Part shown: positions 35,274 through 44,700 of the stretch, one piece after another
Layout of the letters: each line of letters begins with the position of its first letter
How positions within the stretch are numbered: the stretch's first letter is position 1
Assembly: GCA_001423545.1 (NCBI GenBank)
Contig: LMOK01000002.1
Coordinates: 1-64,000, forward strand
From: Orlajensenia sp001423545
Lineage (GTDB): Bacteria > Actinomycetota > Actinomycetes > Actinomycetales > Microbacteriaceae
Length of the DNA stretch: 64,000 nt
Reading direction: 5' to 3'
Translations under genes and position numbers: made by a program
The notes under the pieces: model-generated
Databases searched by the model: none
What the model was told of the DNA's origin: nothing
Seen by the model: only the letters and a program-made list of their open reading frames with translations

Positions 35274-35800
35274 CTACTCCTCGGCTCCGACGACGGGAGG
35301 AGGCTCGAGGGGGAATTCCCAGTCGGTGCAGCGGATGGGGGTGCCCGGCGGGTACTCGAAGTCCATCTCGCCGTTCACGGTCATTCCGGCCTTGGCGCAG
35401 ATCGCGTTCGACGCCGCGTTGTCGGTGCGCGGATACGCGTGCACCGAGCGCCTGCCGCCGACGAACCGGGCATGGTCGAGTACTGCGATGAGTGCTCGCG
35501 TGCCGATGCCCTGGCCCTGTACCCGGGTTCGACGCTCCAGCCCGTCTCGTAGACGGCCGCGTCGTCGTGCACGGCGTTCCAGTAGCCGATGACCCCGACG
35601 CCCTGCGGATGCTCCGGCGTCACGATGCGGAACATGTGGGCCTCGCCATCGCGGCCGAGGCGGAGGTAGCGCTCGTGGCGGGTGCGCAGCTTCTCCTCGG
35701 TCTCGGGTCCCCCGAGGTAGGTCATCATCTCGGGGGCGTTGCTGCGCCTCAGTGTCTCGAGATCGTCGGCGGCCCACGGCTTCAGTGTCACGTCTGCCAT
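35274..35800 (-). pseudogene. Frameshifted GNAT N-acetyltransferase
   Basis: The N-terminal part reads TLKPWAADDLETLRRSNAPE through YETGWSVEPGYRA in one frame (from ATG 35800). The acetyl-CoA motif QGQGIGTRALIAVLDHAR and the C-terminal NAASNAICAKAGM continue in another frame to a stop at 35274. One G is missing from the run at 35515-35517: adding it restores EPGYRGQGIGTRAL. A single indel in a short homopolymer may be real decay or a sequencing error. No other lesion is seen. Confidence 0.8.
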
Positions 35801-35832
35801 GACCACATCACACCATGGGCCGCCGACAGGTG

Positions 35833-36447
35833 TCAGTCCTTCGTGGGCAGCGAGTCGACGAACTCCGTGCGCAGTTCGACGAGCCGCTGGCGCAGCAGGT
35901 TGACGTTCGCGTCGGTCACTCCCCCGCGCGCGGCCTGCAGACGCAGGTCGGTGCGCAGCTGCTGACGGAACTCGTTGATCGCGACGTCGGCATCGCGCAC
36001 GGCGCGGTTGGTCTCCGACGTGACGCTGTCGCTCGCGCGGGTGGTGGTGCCCGAACGCCGGGCGTCGCGGGCGGCGCTCGCCAGGTCGGCGCGCAGGCTC
36101 TTCATCGCGGAGCTGACCTCGGATCGCACCTCGTCGGCGAGGCGCCGCACGGAGTCGGTCACCTCGTCCTCGATGCCGGCGAGCTCGGGCTCTCGGGCGG
36201 CCAGTTCGGCGCGACCGGCATCCGTGATCTCGTAGACGGTCTTGCGGCCGTCGGTCGACTTGGTGACCAGTCCCTCCTCCTCGAGCTTCGCGAGGCGGGG
36301 GTAGATGGTGCCGGCGCTCGGGCTGTAGGTGCCGCCGAAGCGGTCGCTCAGCGCTGTGATGAGCTCGTAGCCGTGGCGGGGCTGCTCGGCCAGGAGGCTG
36401 AGCAGGTAGAGGCGCAGATTGCCGTGGGCGAAGACGGGCGGGGTCAT
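35833..36447 (-). CDS. PadR family transcriptional regulator
   Basis: 204 residues. The PadR winged helix (about 8-85) shows GNLRLYLLSLLAEQPRHGYEL, SAGTIYPRLAKLEEEGLV and RKTVYEITDAGRAEL. The long C-terminal half is helical and charged, suited to dimerisation. It overlaps the upstream DUF4097 gene by ATGA, so the two are co-translated. The probable operators are the ATATATCG palindromes at 37381-37422. Confidence 0.88.
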   Translation of the reverse strand: MTPPVFAHGNLRLYLLSLLAEQPRHGYELITALSDRFGGTYSPSAGTIYPRLAKLEEEGLVTKSTDGRKTVYEITDAGRAELAAREPELAGIEDEVTDSVRRLADEVRSEVSSAMKSLRADLASAARDARRSGTTTRASDSVTSETNRAVRDADVAINEFRQQLRTDLRLQAARGGVTDANVNLLRQRLVELRTEFVDSLPTKD

Positions 36448-37316
36448 TCTGCGGCCTGCCCGTCGTTCTGCTCGGCCTGGTCGGTCGAGGCCGGGGACTC
36501 GGCCGGCACCACGGTACGGCCGACGATGGACACGTCGCCGGCGACGGAGTTGGCCTGCAGGTCGAGCCAGGATCCGCCGTCGAGCGAACCCGTGACGCGC
36601 TCGAAGCCCTTGCCCAGCGTGCCCTTCACGGTCACGTCGTCGAGCTGCACCTTTCCGCTCACGGTGTTGATGCGGTAGCGGGCGCCGTCGCCGCGGACGA
36701 GCCGCAGCGTCAGGTTGCCCGACACGGTGTTGCTGTTGACGTACGAGGGAGTGCCCGAGGCATCGACGACGATGTTGCCCGAGACGCCGTCGGCCGAGAA
36801 CCGGCTGATGTCGCCGCTGGCGATGAGGTCGCCCGAGACCGTGTTGGCCCGGATGCGACCCGTGTGGTGACCGACCGACAGCTCGCCGCTGACGGAGTTG
36901 AGCTCGAGGTCGCCGGTGATGTTGTCTGCGACGATGTCACCCGAGACCGTGCTGAGACGGGCGTCGGTCTCGAGCCCGGCGATCAGGGCGTCTGCCGTGA
37001 CGACTCCGAGCTTCAGCTCGACGTCGCGCGGCACGAGGACGCTGACCTCGGCCTTGGCGTGCCCGCGGAAGCCCTTGAACACCTCGATGAAGTTGTCCCA
37101 GCGCACCATGGGGTGATCGATCACGAGGCGGTCGCCGTCGATCTCGACGGTGAGCTCCTTGCTCGTGACGGTGCTGATCTCGACCCGGGCGTTCGGCTCG
37201 TCGTGGCCGATGATGTTCACGCGTCCGCCGATGAGGCTGACCTTGAGCTTGCGGACGAGCTCGAGGTCGATGACCTTGGTCTGGCCGGGCTGGATGACCC
37301 ATTTCTCGATCGCCAT
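36444..37316 (-). CDS. DUF4097 beta-helix protein
   Basis: 290 residues. From about 110 to 260 there are repeated ANTVSGDL/NSVSGELSV-type strands (VSGDI, VSGEL, VSGNI, VSGNL, VSGKV) that form the right-handed beta-helix of DUF4097. No signal peptide or membrane helix is present, so the protein is probably cytoplasmic. AAGGAGAA lies 4 nt before the ATG. Such proteins are often paired with PadR regulators; the function is unknown, with an envelope-stress link suspected for the family. Confidence 0.85.
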   Translation of the reverse strand: MAIEKWVIQPGQTKVIDLELVRKLKVSLIGGRVNIIGHDEPNARVEISTVTSKELTVEIDGDRLVIDHPMVRWDNFIEVFKGFRGHAKAEVSVLVPRDVELKLGVVTADALIAGLETDARLSTVSGDIVADNITGDLELNSVSGELSVGHHTGRIRANTVSGDLIASGDISRFSADGVSGNIVVDASGTPSYVNSNTVSGNLTLRLVRGDGARYRINTVSGKVQLDDVTVKGTLGKGFERVTGSLDGGSWLDLQANSVAGDVSIVGRTVVPAESPASTDQAEQNDGQAAE

Positions 37317-37380
37317 GGTGTTCTCCTTGCTGTGTCCTGCGGGGTGGCATCCGCGTTTCGGATGCTCGAAAGTCGTCGTT

Positions 37381-37422
37381 CGCGATATATCGCGTGTGGC
37401 GCTGGAATCACGATATATCGCG
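37381..37422. promoter_or_regulatory. Twin palindromic operators (PadR candidate)
   Basis: CGCGATATATCGCG (37381-37394, perfect) and CACGATATATCGCG (37409-37422), repeated with a 28-bp period upstream of the DUF4097-PadR operon. They are AT-rich islands in a high-GC region. Confidence 0.7.
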
Positions 37423-37459
37423 TTATCCGTCTGTGCAACACAATCAGCGAAAACACAGC

Positions 37460-37490
37460 TTGACCTTGACGCGACGTCAACTTGTACCGT
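37460..37490 (+). promoter_or_regulatory. MerR-type promoter with 19-bp spacer
   Basis: -35 TTGACC (37460-37465) and -10 TACCGT (37485-37490) have an over-long 19-nt spacer holding the palindrome TTGACG-CGA-CGTCAA (37466-37480), the classic MerR activator arrangement. Confidence 0.8.
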
Positions 37491-37528
37491 GAAGATATCG
37501 GCACGGAGGAACGAGAGGAGGTCGACGG

Positions 37529-38287
37529 ATGGACTGGTCCATTCAGGAGATCGCCCGGCTCGCGGGGACCACGAGTCGAACGCTTCGCCATTACGGCGAG
37601 GTCGGACTGCTCGAGCCGACCCGCACCGGGAGCAACGGCTACAGGTACTACGACGAGCAGGCGCTGGTGCGGTTGCAGCGCATCCTGCTGCTCCGCGACC
37701 TGGGGCTCGGGCTCCCCGCCATCGGCGAGGTGCTCGAGAACGAGCGGGACTCCGGGCGGGCGCTGCTGAACCACCTCACGTGGCTGCAGCGCGAGCAGGA
37801 CCGGCTGGCGCGACAGATCGCATCGGTCGAGAACACGATTCTGGGAATGGAGGGAGGTGAACAACTGATGGCAGAGAACATGTTCGACGGGTTCGACCAC
37901 ACCGAGTACAAGGAGGAGGTCGAGGACCGTTGGGGACAGGACGCGTACGCGACGAGCGACGCGTGGTGGCGCTCGATGAGTGCCGCGGAGAAGAAGGACT
38001 GGCAGCAGCGCCAGGCGGCGCTCGCCGCTGACTGGGCCGAGGCCGCGACTCGCGGTGTGGCACCGGACAGCGACGAGGCCCAGTCCCTGGCGAAGCGCCA
38101 GGCCGACTGGCTCGGCGGCATCCCGGGAACTCCGGGCAGCGCGCAGGGCCGCCCGACGAAGGAGTACTTCGTGGGGCTCGGCGAGCTGTACGTGGCCGAC
38201 GAGCGCTTCGCGGCGAACTACGGCGGAACGCAGGGGGCGACCTTCGTGCGCGACGCGATGAAGGTCTATGCGGAGAAGCTGGGCTGA
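37529..38287 (+). CDS. MerR family regulator with TipAS ligand domain
   Basis: 252 residues. The MerR helix-turn-helix comprises MDWSIQEIARLAGTTSRTLR, HYGEVGLLEP and NGYRYYDEQALVRL. A coiled-coil linker (about 75-108) leads to a C-terminal TipAS domain (about 115-250; FDHTEYKEEVEDRWG, WWRSMSAAEKKDW). TipAS domains bind thiopeptide-like and other polycyclic antibiotics. AGGAGGT lies 6 nt before the ATG. The promoter has the 19-bp spacer of MerR activators, so it probably activates itself when ligand is bound. No resistance gene is next to it. Confidence 0.9.
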   Translation: MDWSIQEIARLAGTTSRTLRHYGEVGLLEPTRTGSNGYRYYDEQALVRLQRILLLRDLGLGLPAIGEVLENERDSGRALLNHLTWLQREQDRLARQIASVENTILGMEGGEQLMAENMFDGFDHTEYKEEVEDRWGQDAYATSDAWWRSMSAAEKKDWQQRQAALAADWAEAATRGVAPDSDEAQSLAKRQADWLGGIPGTPGSAQGRPTKEYFVGLGELYVADERFAANYGGTQGATFVRDAMKVYAEKLG

Positions 38288-38306
38288 TCCGCTGCCCCTT
38301 CTGCCT

Positions 38307-38430
38307 CCGCTGATCGAGTGGCGACCGAGCGCAGCGAGGACGCGTATCGAGATCACACCGGCGTCAGCGCGACGCTGGGCGTGGTCCCGATACGGCTGCT
38401 CGCTGCGCTCGCGGCCTACTCGACCAGCGG
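38307..38430. repeat. Large inverted repeat with 50-nt arms
   Basis: The left arm (38307-38356) and the reverse complement of the right arm (38381-38430) agree at about 38 of 50 positions, including CGAGCGCAGCGAG and CGTATCG. A half copy lies at 28859. It resembles a REP- or MITE-like intergenic element. Confidence 0.7.
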
Positions 38431-38459
38431 GGGGTCAGAGCCGGAGTCGGCATGGGCGC

Positions 38460-38564
38460 TCAGCGGGTCGGCGTGCGCCGGTACCCGTCGCGGGCGAGGG
38501 CGACGACAGTGCCGGCGATGGCCCACAGGGCGAGGATGGCGATGGCTGCGAGGGTGACGAACAT
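38460..38564 (-). CDS. 34-residue single-helix membrane protein
   Basis: ATG at 38564 preceded by AGGAGGTG and four nt, an ideal ribosome-binding site. The peptide runs from MFVTLAAIAILALWAIAG, a membrane helix, to a basic end DGYRRTPTR. It is in the gap between the TipAS regulator and the YczE-like gene, on the YczE strand. Function unknown. The strong ribosome-binding site and clean helix-plus-basic-tail design argue that it is real. Confidence 0.65.
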   Translation of the reverse strand: MFVTLAAIAILALWAIAGTVVALARDGYRRTPTR

Positions 38565-38690
38565 GGGGCACCTCCTGGTGCGTGGGGTGGATTGAGGGCT
38601 CGTTCGACTTCTCGCCGCGCGCTGAGGAGCGCTTCGACCGCGGACTACGTCCGGGCCTCAGCGAGCGGGTTCGGTGAGAGTGAGTGGCGC

Positions 38691-39386
38691 CTAGTTCGCC
38701 GGGGAGTCCACGGCCGGCTCCGAGGGAGTCACATCCCCTTCGAGCACCTGTTCGGTCGCGGCATCCGTCGCCTTCGTGGGTTGCCTGATGGCGAAGAACG
38801 GGATGGCCCAGCCGCAGAGCGGTCCGACGAGCAGCGCGAAAGCGAGTGTTCCGATGCCGACGTTGCCGCCCAGCGCCCAGCCGATGGCCACGACGATGAC
38901 CTCGATGCCCGTGCGGACGGTCCAGATCTTCCAGCCGGTCCGGCGGTGCAGGCCGGTCATCAGGCCATCGCGCGGACCGGGACCGAAGTGGGCTCCGATG
39001 TAGAGGCCGGTGGCGCCCGACAGCACGAGCAGGCCGGCGATGAAGACGAAGATGCGTGCGACGAGCGGCAGGTCCGTGGGGATGAGCGCCAGGCCGATGT
39101 CGGCCGACGGGCCGACGAGGAGGGCGTTCAGCACGGTTCCGATGCCGGGTCGCTGCCGGAGGGGGATCCAGAGCAGCAGCACCACGCCGCTGGTGAGGAT
39201 GGTGATGAGTCCGAAGCTCAGGCCGGTGTGCTTCGCGATGCCCTGGGTGAGCACGTCCCAGGGGGCTGCTCCGATCTGACCGCGCACGATGAGCGAGATG
39301 CCGATTCCGTAGAGGAACAGTCCGACCAGGAGCTGCGCGATGCGGCGGCTCATGAGGAGGGGTGCGGATGCGGCGGTCGAGGTCAT
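38691..39386 (-). CDS. YczE/YitT-type integral membrane protein
   Basis: 231 residues from the ATG at 39386, with five or six membrane helices: RIAQLLVGLFLYGIGISLIV, then IGAAPWDVLTQGIAKHTGLS, FGPGPRDGLMTGLHRRTGW and WALGGNVGIGTLAFALLVG. The paired GxxPWDV and GPRDGLMTGL motifs are typical of YczE proteins. Transport substrate unknown. It is divergent from a MocR-type regulator, an association known for YczE and YczR. Confidence 0.85.
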   Translation of the reverse strand: MTSTAASAPLLMSRRIAQLLVGLFLYGIGISLIVRGQIGAAPWDVLTQGIAKHTGLSFGLITILTSGVVLLLWIPLRQRPGIGTVLNALLVGPSADIGLALIPTDLPLVARIFVFIAGLLVLSGATGLYIGAHFGPGPRDGLMTGLHRRTGWKIWTVRTGIEVIVVAIGWALGGNVGIGTLAFALLVGPLCGWAIPFFAIRQPTKATDAATEQVLEGDVTPSEPAVDSPAN

Positions 39387-39390
39387 GATG

Positions 39391-39447
39391 CAATCCAATT
39401 ACACGATTGGCCTTTCATCCAATATCCAATTCACCTAAAGTGGCCTT
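39391..39447. promoter_or_regulatory. CCAAT repeats between yczE-like and MocR genes
   Basis: CCAAT (39395), ATTGG (39406), CCAAT (39419) and CCAAT (39426) occur as mixed inverted and direct repeats, a likely MocR binding array. TAAAGT (39436-39441) lies six nt before the MocR ATG, so that mRNA is probably leaderless. Confidence 0.6.
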
Positions 39448-40923
39448 ATGGCCGAGACAGTGCTGACCGCCCGCTCCGTGGAGAACCTGCTCGGGGACTG
39501 GCGCGCCGGGGGAGCCGCGGCCTATCTGGCCCTGGCCGAGCGCATCCGTCTGCTGATGCTCGACGGGCGCATCCCCGTCGACACCCGACTGCCGGCCGAG
39601 CGCGAACTCTCGGAGCGCCTCGGCGTCAGCCGCACCACCGTCACCGCGGCCTACAGGCACCTGCGCGAGGCCGGCTACCTCGACAGCGTGCGCGGTTCCG
39701 GCAGCGCCGCGAGGCTGCCGGGGGCGCGCCCGGCCGCCGCACCCTCGCACGACGCCGGCTTCCTCGACTTCAGCCAGGCGACGACTCCGGCCATCCCCGG
39801 CCTCGCCGATGATGCGCGCGCCGCCGTGGAGGAACTGCCGCTCCACCTCGGCGGCCACGGCTTCGACCCCGTCGGCATCCCGTCGCTCCGCGAGGCGCTG
39901 GCGCAGCGCTACAGCGACAGGGGGCTGCCCACCAGTCCGGACCAGATCATGGTGACCATCGGCGCCCAGCACGCCATCGCCCTGCTGGCGCGCACCCTCG
40001 TCAGCCGTGGTGACCGCGCCGTCATCGAGGTGCCGACCTATCCGCACTCCTACGAGGCCCTGCGCGCGGCGGGAGCCCGGCTCGTGCCCGTCGGCATCAC
40101 CCCGGAGAGGGATGTCGCGGCTCGTGCCGGCGGTGTCGCCGACGACGGCTCCGACGATGACAGCCCCGACGAGGCCGACGACCTCGTGCAGGCCATCAGC
40201 TTCAGCAACCCGGCCCTGGCCTACCTCATCCCCGACTTCCACAACCCGACCGGTCGCTCGATGACGGTGGAGGCGCGCGAGAGGATCCTCGCGGCCGCAT
40301 CGCGTCAGGGCACGATCATCGTGGCCGACGAGACCACCGCCGAGATGGACATCGACCGTCGGCAGTCCTACCTGCCGCTCGCCGCCTACGGCGACGCCGT
40401 GATGATCGGGTCCGTCGGCAAGACGGTCTGGGGCGGGTTGCGTCTCGGCTGGATCCGTGCCGAGGCTCCGCTCATCCGCCGGCTGGTGGCCAACAGATCG
40501 CACAACGATCTCGGAACGCCCATCCTCGACCAACTGGTGGTGAAGCAGGTGCTGCGCCGCATGGACGAGGTGCTCGCCATCCGCCGGGAGCAGTTGCGGG
40601 TCGGGCGGGATCACCTCGAGGGACGCCTCGCCGAGACCTTCCCGGAGTGGACCGTGCCGCACGTGAACGGCGGCCTCGCCACCTGGGTGAACCTCGGCAC
40701 TCCGGTGAGCTCGCAGCTCGCCCTCGGCGCCCGGGCACACGGACTCATCATCGCGGCGGGCCCGCGCTTCGGCATCGACGGCGCCTTCGAGAGGTTCCTG
40801 CGCATCCCGATCGGCTACACGCCGGACGAGACCGATCGCGCCGTCGAGGCTCTGGCGCGTTCGTGGGCCGCCCTCGGCTCGCACCCGGTTCCGGATGCTC
40901 CCTATCTGGCCGCGGTGGTCTGA
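39448..40923 (+). CDS. MocR/GntR-type PLP-dependent transcriptional regulator
   Basis: 491 residues. A winged helix (about 20-90; LPAERELSERLGVSRTTVTA) is joined by an Ala/Pro linker to a fold-type I aminotransferase domain (about 105-480). The PLP lysine is in MIGSVGKTVWGGLRLGWI, and PDFHNPTGRSM is a cofactor-binding segment. Such proteins sense PLP or amino-acid adducts rather than catalyse transamination. It probably controls the divergent yczE-like membrane gene and itself through the CCAAT repeats. Confidence 0.9.
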   Translation: MAETVLTARSVENLLGDWRAGGAAAYLALAERIRLLMLDGRIPVDTRLPAERELSERLGVSRTTVTAAYRHLREAGYLDSVRGSGSAARLPGARPAAAPSHDAGFLDFSQATTPAIPGLADDARAAVEELPLHLGGHGFDPVGIPSLREALAQRYSDRGLPTSPDQIMVTIGAQHAIALLARTLVSRGDRAVIEVPTYPHSYEALRAAGARLVPVGITPERDVAARAGGVADDGSDDDSPDEADDLVQAISFSNPALAYLIPDFHNPTGRSMTVEARERILAAASRQGTIIVADETTAEMDIDRRQSYLPLAAYGDAVMIGSVGKTVWGGLRLGWIRAEAPLIRRLVANRSHNDLGTPILDQLVVKQVLRRMDEVLAIRREQLRVGRDHLEGRLAETFPEWTVPHVNGGLATWVNLGTPVSSQLALGARAHGLIIAAGPRFGIDGAFERFLRIPIGYTPDETDRAVEALARSWAALGSHPVPDAPYLAAVV

Positions 40924-40942
40924 GGCGTCAGCCCGCTCGCCC

Positions 40943-41509
40943 CTACTTCTTCGCCGCCGCCTTCGCGGCCCGCTTCGTCTCGCGCACCTGGGCGAGCGAG
41001 TCGGCGTCGACGATGTCGGCGACGGAGCGGTGCGAGCCCTCCTCGCCGTACGCCCCGGCCGCCTCGCGCCATCCGTCTCCGGTGAAGCCGTACTGCTTGC
41101 CGAGCAGGGCGACGAAGATGTGCGCCTTCTGGTCGCCGAAGCCGGGCAGGGCCTTGAGGCGGCGGAACACCTCGGCGCCGTCGGGGTCGCCGCGGGTCCA
41201 GAGCTGCGCGGCGTCGTCGCTCCAGTCCTCGGCGATGGCGGCGCACAGCGCCTGCACGCGGCCTGCCATCGAACCCGGGAACCGGTGAACCGCAGGGGTG
41301 GTGCGGAACAGCTCGACGAATTCGTCCTCGGGGAACGCCGCGATGGTCGACGCGTCGAGGGTCCCCATGCGGTCGCGGATCTTCGCGGGGCCGGCGAACG
41401 CCGTCTCCATCGGAACCTGCTGGTCGAGCAGCATGCCGATGATGAGCGCGAGGGGGCTCTGGGTGAGGAGGTCGTCTGCGGCGTCGTCGCCGGTGATGTG
41501 GAGGGCCAT
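40943..41509 (-). CDS. HhH-GPD-type base-excision repair protein
   Basis: 188 residues matching the actinobacterial HhH-GPD family TIGR03252: LALIIGMLLDQQVPMETAF near 25, a helix-hairpin-helix LPGFGDQKAHIFVALLGK near 125, and a basic C-terminus KRAAKAAAKK. DNA glycosylase activity is expected from the fold but has not been assigned for this subfamily. The gene is divergent from the RND exporter. Confidence 0.85.
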   Translation of the reverse strand: MALHITGDDAADDLLTQSPLALIIGMLLDQQVPMETAFAGPAKIRDRMGTLDASTIAAFPEDEFVELFRTTPAVHRFPGSMAGRVQALCAAIAEDWSDDAAQLWTRGDPDGAEVFRRLKALPGFGDQKAHIFVALLGKQYGFTGDGWREAAGAYGEEGSHRSVADIVDADSLAQVRETKRAAKAAAKK

Positions 41510-41635
41510 GCCTCCAGTCTGCTCCGACGACAGGGCGCGGGTCGAGCGATCCGGATACGCGTCGTCTGCGTCGGCACTGCTCGATCAGGGGGAGTTCTTC
41601 GGGAGCGCCGGGTTCACAGCTCTCCGTGACCTTTG

Positions 41636-41660
41636 TGCAGTCACTGCAATGCGATACTGA
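41636..41660 (+). promoter_or_regulatory. TGCAG-TCA-CTGCA palindrome with -10 candidate
   Basis: A 13-bp perfect palindrome (41636-41648) is followed by GATACTGA, in the divergent gap before the RND gene; a possible operator and -10 region. Confidence 0.35.
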
Positions 41661-41734
41661 ACCCTGGTGAGTCGCCGCCGACCACTTCCCGCCGCAGTTC
41701 GCGGCACCCACACCTGTTCCCGAGGGGATCATCC

Positions 41735-44700
41735 GTGCACTTCCTTGCCGTCCTCAGCATGAAGAACCGCGCACTCATCGCGCTCATCACCGTGGTGGTG
41801 GCGATCTTCGGTGGCATCACCCTCACGACGCTCAAGCAGGAGCTCGCGCCGTCGATCCAGTTCCCCCAGCTCGCGATCGTGGCGAGCTACCCCGGTGCGT
41901 CGCCCGAGGTCGTGAACAACGACGTCAGCACCCCCGTGGAGTCGGCGATCCAGGGTGTACCCGATCTCGAGAGCACCACGGCCGTCAGCAACACGAACCA
42001 GTCGCTCATCACGGCGCAGTTCACCTACGGCACCGACCTCGCGACGGCCGAGCAGAAGCTCACCCAGGCCATCAACCGCATCAAGGGCACGCTGCCGGAC
42101 GGCGTCGACCCGCAGGTGTTCAGCGGAAGCTTCGACGACCTGCCCATCGTGCAACTCGCCGTCACGAGCGATGACGACGAGAAGAGCCTCGCGGCCGACA
42201 TCACCAAGCTCGCCCTGCCCGACATCGAGGAGGTCGACGGCGTCAACGGCGCGCAGCTGACCGGTGCCATCGGCCAGCGCGTCACCATCACCCCCAACGA
42301 CGCCGCGCTCGCCGAGGCGGGGCTCACCAGCCAGGCCATCAGCGACGCCCTCAAGCAGAACGGCGTGCTGCTCCCCGCCGGCTCCATCACCGAGGACGAC
42401 CTCACCCTCACCGTGCAGTCGGGCGCGAAGCTCGACTCCGTCAATGCCATCTCTGCACTGCCGCTGGTGCCGACGGATCCGGCGGGGTTCGCATCCGGAA
42501 TCAAGACCGTCGGTGACGTGGCCACGGTCGCCGAGACGGATGACCCGACCACCTCGATCTCGCGCGTCGACGGAAAGCCGGCCCTCACGATCGCCGTGAC
42601 GAAGCTGCCGTCGGCCAACACCGTCGACGTCTCGAAGGGTGTCAACGCCCTCATCCCCGACATCGAGGACAAGCTCGGGTCGAACGCGACGATCACCGTC
42701 GTGTTCGACCAGGCTCCGTTCATCGAGCAGTCGATCCAGTCGCTCACCGAGGAGGGGCTGCTCGGCCTCTTCTTCGCCGTGATCGTCATCCTGATCTTCC
42801 TGATGTCGGTGCGCTCGACCCTGGTGACGGCCATCTCCATCCCGACGAGCGTGCTCATCACGTTCATCGGCATGCAGGCGACGGGCTACACGCTCAACAT
42901 CATCACGCTCGGCGCGTTGACCATCGCCATCGGCCGCGTCGTCGACGACTCCATCGTGGTCATCGAGAACATCAAGCGTCAGATGGTCGCGGGCGTCGAT
43001 CGCGCCGAGACCATCCTGCGCGCCGTCAAGGAGGTGGCAGGCGCCATCACGGCGTCGACCATCACCACCGTCGCCGTCTTCCTGCCGATCGCCTTCGTCG
43101 GCGACGTGACCGGCGAGCTGTTCCGTCCGTTCGCCCTCACCATCACGATCGCACTGCTGTCGTCGCTGCTGGTGTCGCTGACGATCGTGCCGGTGCTGGC
43201 GTACTGGTTCCTGCGCCCGCCGAAGAGCCGCAAGCACGAGGCCGTCGACCTTCCGGCCGACGAGGGCGGCTCCGCCGACTACGACGAGCTCGAGCACCCG
43301 TCGCGCCTGCAGAAGGGCTACCTGCCGGTCATCCGCTGGACGCTCAGGCACTCCGTCGCGACCATCCTCATCGCCGTGCTGGTGCTGCTCGGCACCCTCG
43401 CCCTCACGCCCCTCATGAAGACCAACTTCCTCGGGGCGACGGGCCAGAACACCCTGACCGTCACGCAGACGCTCGAGCCGGGTACATCGCTCGAGGCTCA
43501 GGATGCCGCGGCCACCGTCGTGGAGAAGGCGCTGCTCGACACCGACGGCGTCGAGACAGTGCAGCTCACCATCGGCTCGTCCGGCAGCGCACTCCGCGAC
43601 GCCTTCACCGGCGGCGCGGGCGGCATCACCTACTCGATCACGACGGACCCCGACGCCGATGCGACGGCCGTGCAGGCCGACATCGAGGACCAGCTCGCCG
43701 ACATCACCGACCAGGGCGAGATCGCCGTGACGGCGTCGAGCGGATTCGGCGGCGGCAGCGACATCCTCGTCGACGTGACGGCCTCGTCGAGCGACGACCT
43801 CCAGAAGGCCTCCGACGAGATCGTGGCCGCCCTCGGCGACCTCGACTCGATCAAGGCGGCCTCGTCGAACCTGAGCGCTTCGCTGCCGTACATCGCCGTC
43901 ACGGTCGACCGTGACGCCGCCGCCCAGGCCGGCCTCAGCGAGGTCGCCATCGGCAGCATCGTCTCGCAGGCCATGCAGCCGAGCACGATCGGCAGCATCG
44001 CCATCGACGACTCGACGCTGACGATCTACCTGCAGTCGGAGAACCCGCCCACGACGATCGCCGAGCTCGCCGCCCTGCAGATCCCGACGCTGGCGGGGCC
44101 CGTCGCACTCGACACGCTGGCCACGGCGGAGAACACCGAGGGTCCGGCATCCGTCACCACGGTGAAGGGACTGCGCAGCGCCACGATCACGGCGACGCCG
44201 GGCACGGACAACCTCTCGGTGGCCAACACCGAGGTGACCGCGGCCCTCGCCGATGCGAAGCTGCCGCAGGGTGCGAACGCCGAGATCGGCGGCGTCACGG
44301 CCAGCCAGGGCGACGCGTTCAGCCAGCTCGGCCTCGCGCTGCTCGCGGCGATCCTCATCGTGTACATCGTCATGGTGGCCACGTTCCGCTCGCTCCGCCA
44401 GCCGCTGCTGCTGCTCGTCTCGGTGCCGTTCGCGGCGACGGGCGCGATCATCCTGCAGATCATCTCGGGCATCCCGCTCGGTGTGGCCTCGCTCATCGGC
44501 GTGCTGATGCTGATCGGCATCGTGGTGACGAACGCCATCGTGCTCGTCGACCTGGTGAACCAGTACCGACGGCGCGGCATGGGCGTCGAGGAGGCCGTCA
44601 TGCACGGTGCCTCGCGTCGTCTGCGCCCGATCCTCATGACGGCTCTCGCGACGATCTTCGCGCTGCTGCCCATGGCGATCGGCCTCACCGGCCACGGCGG

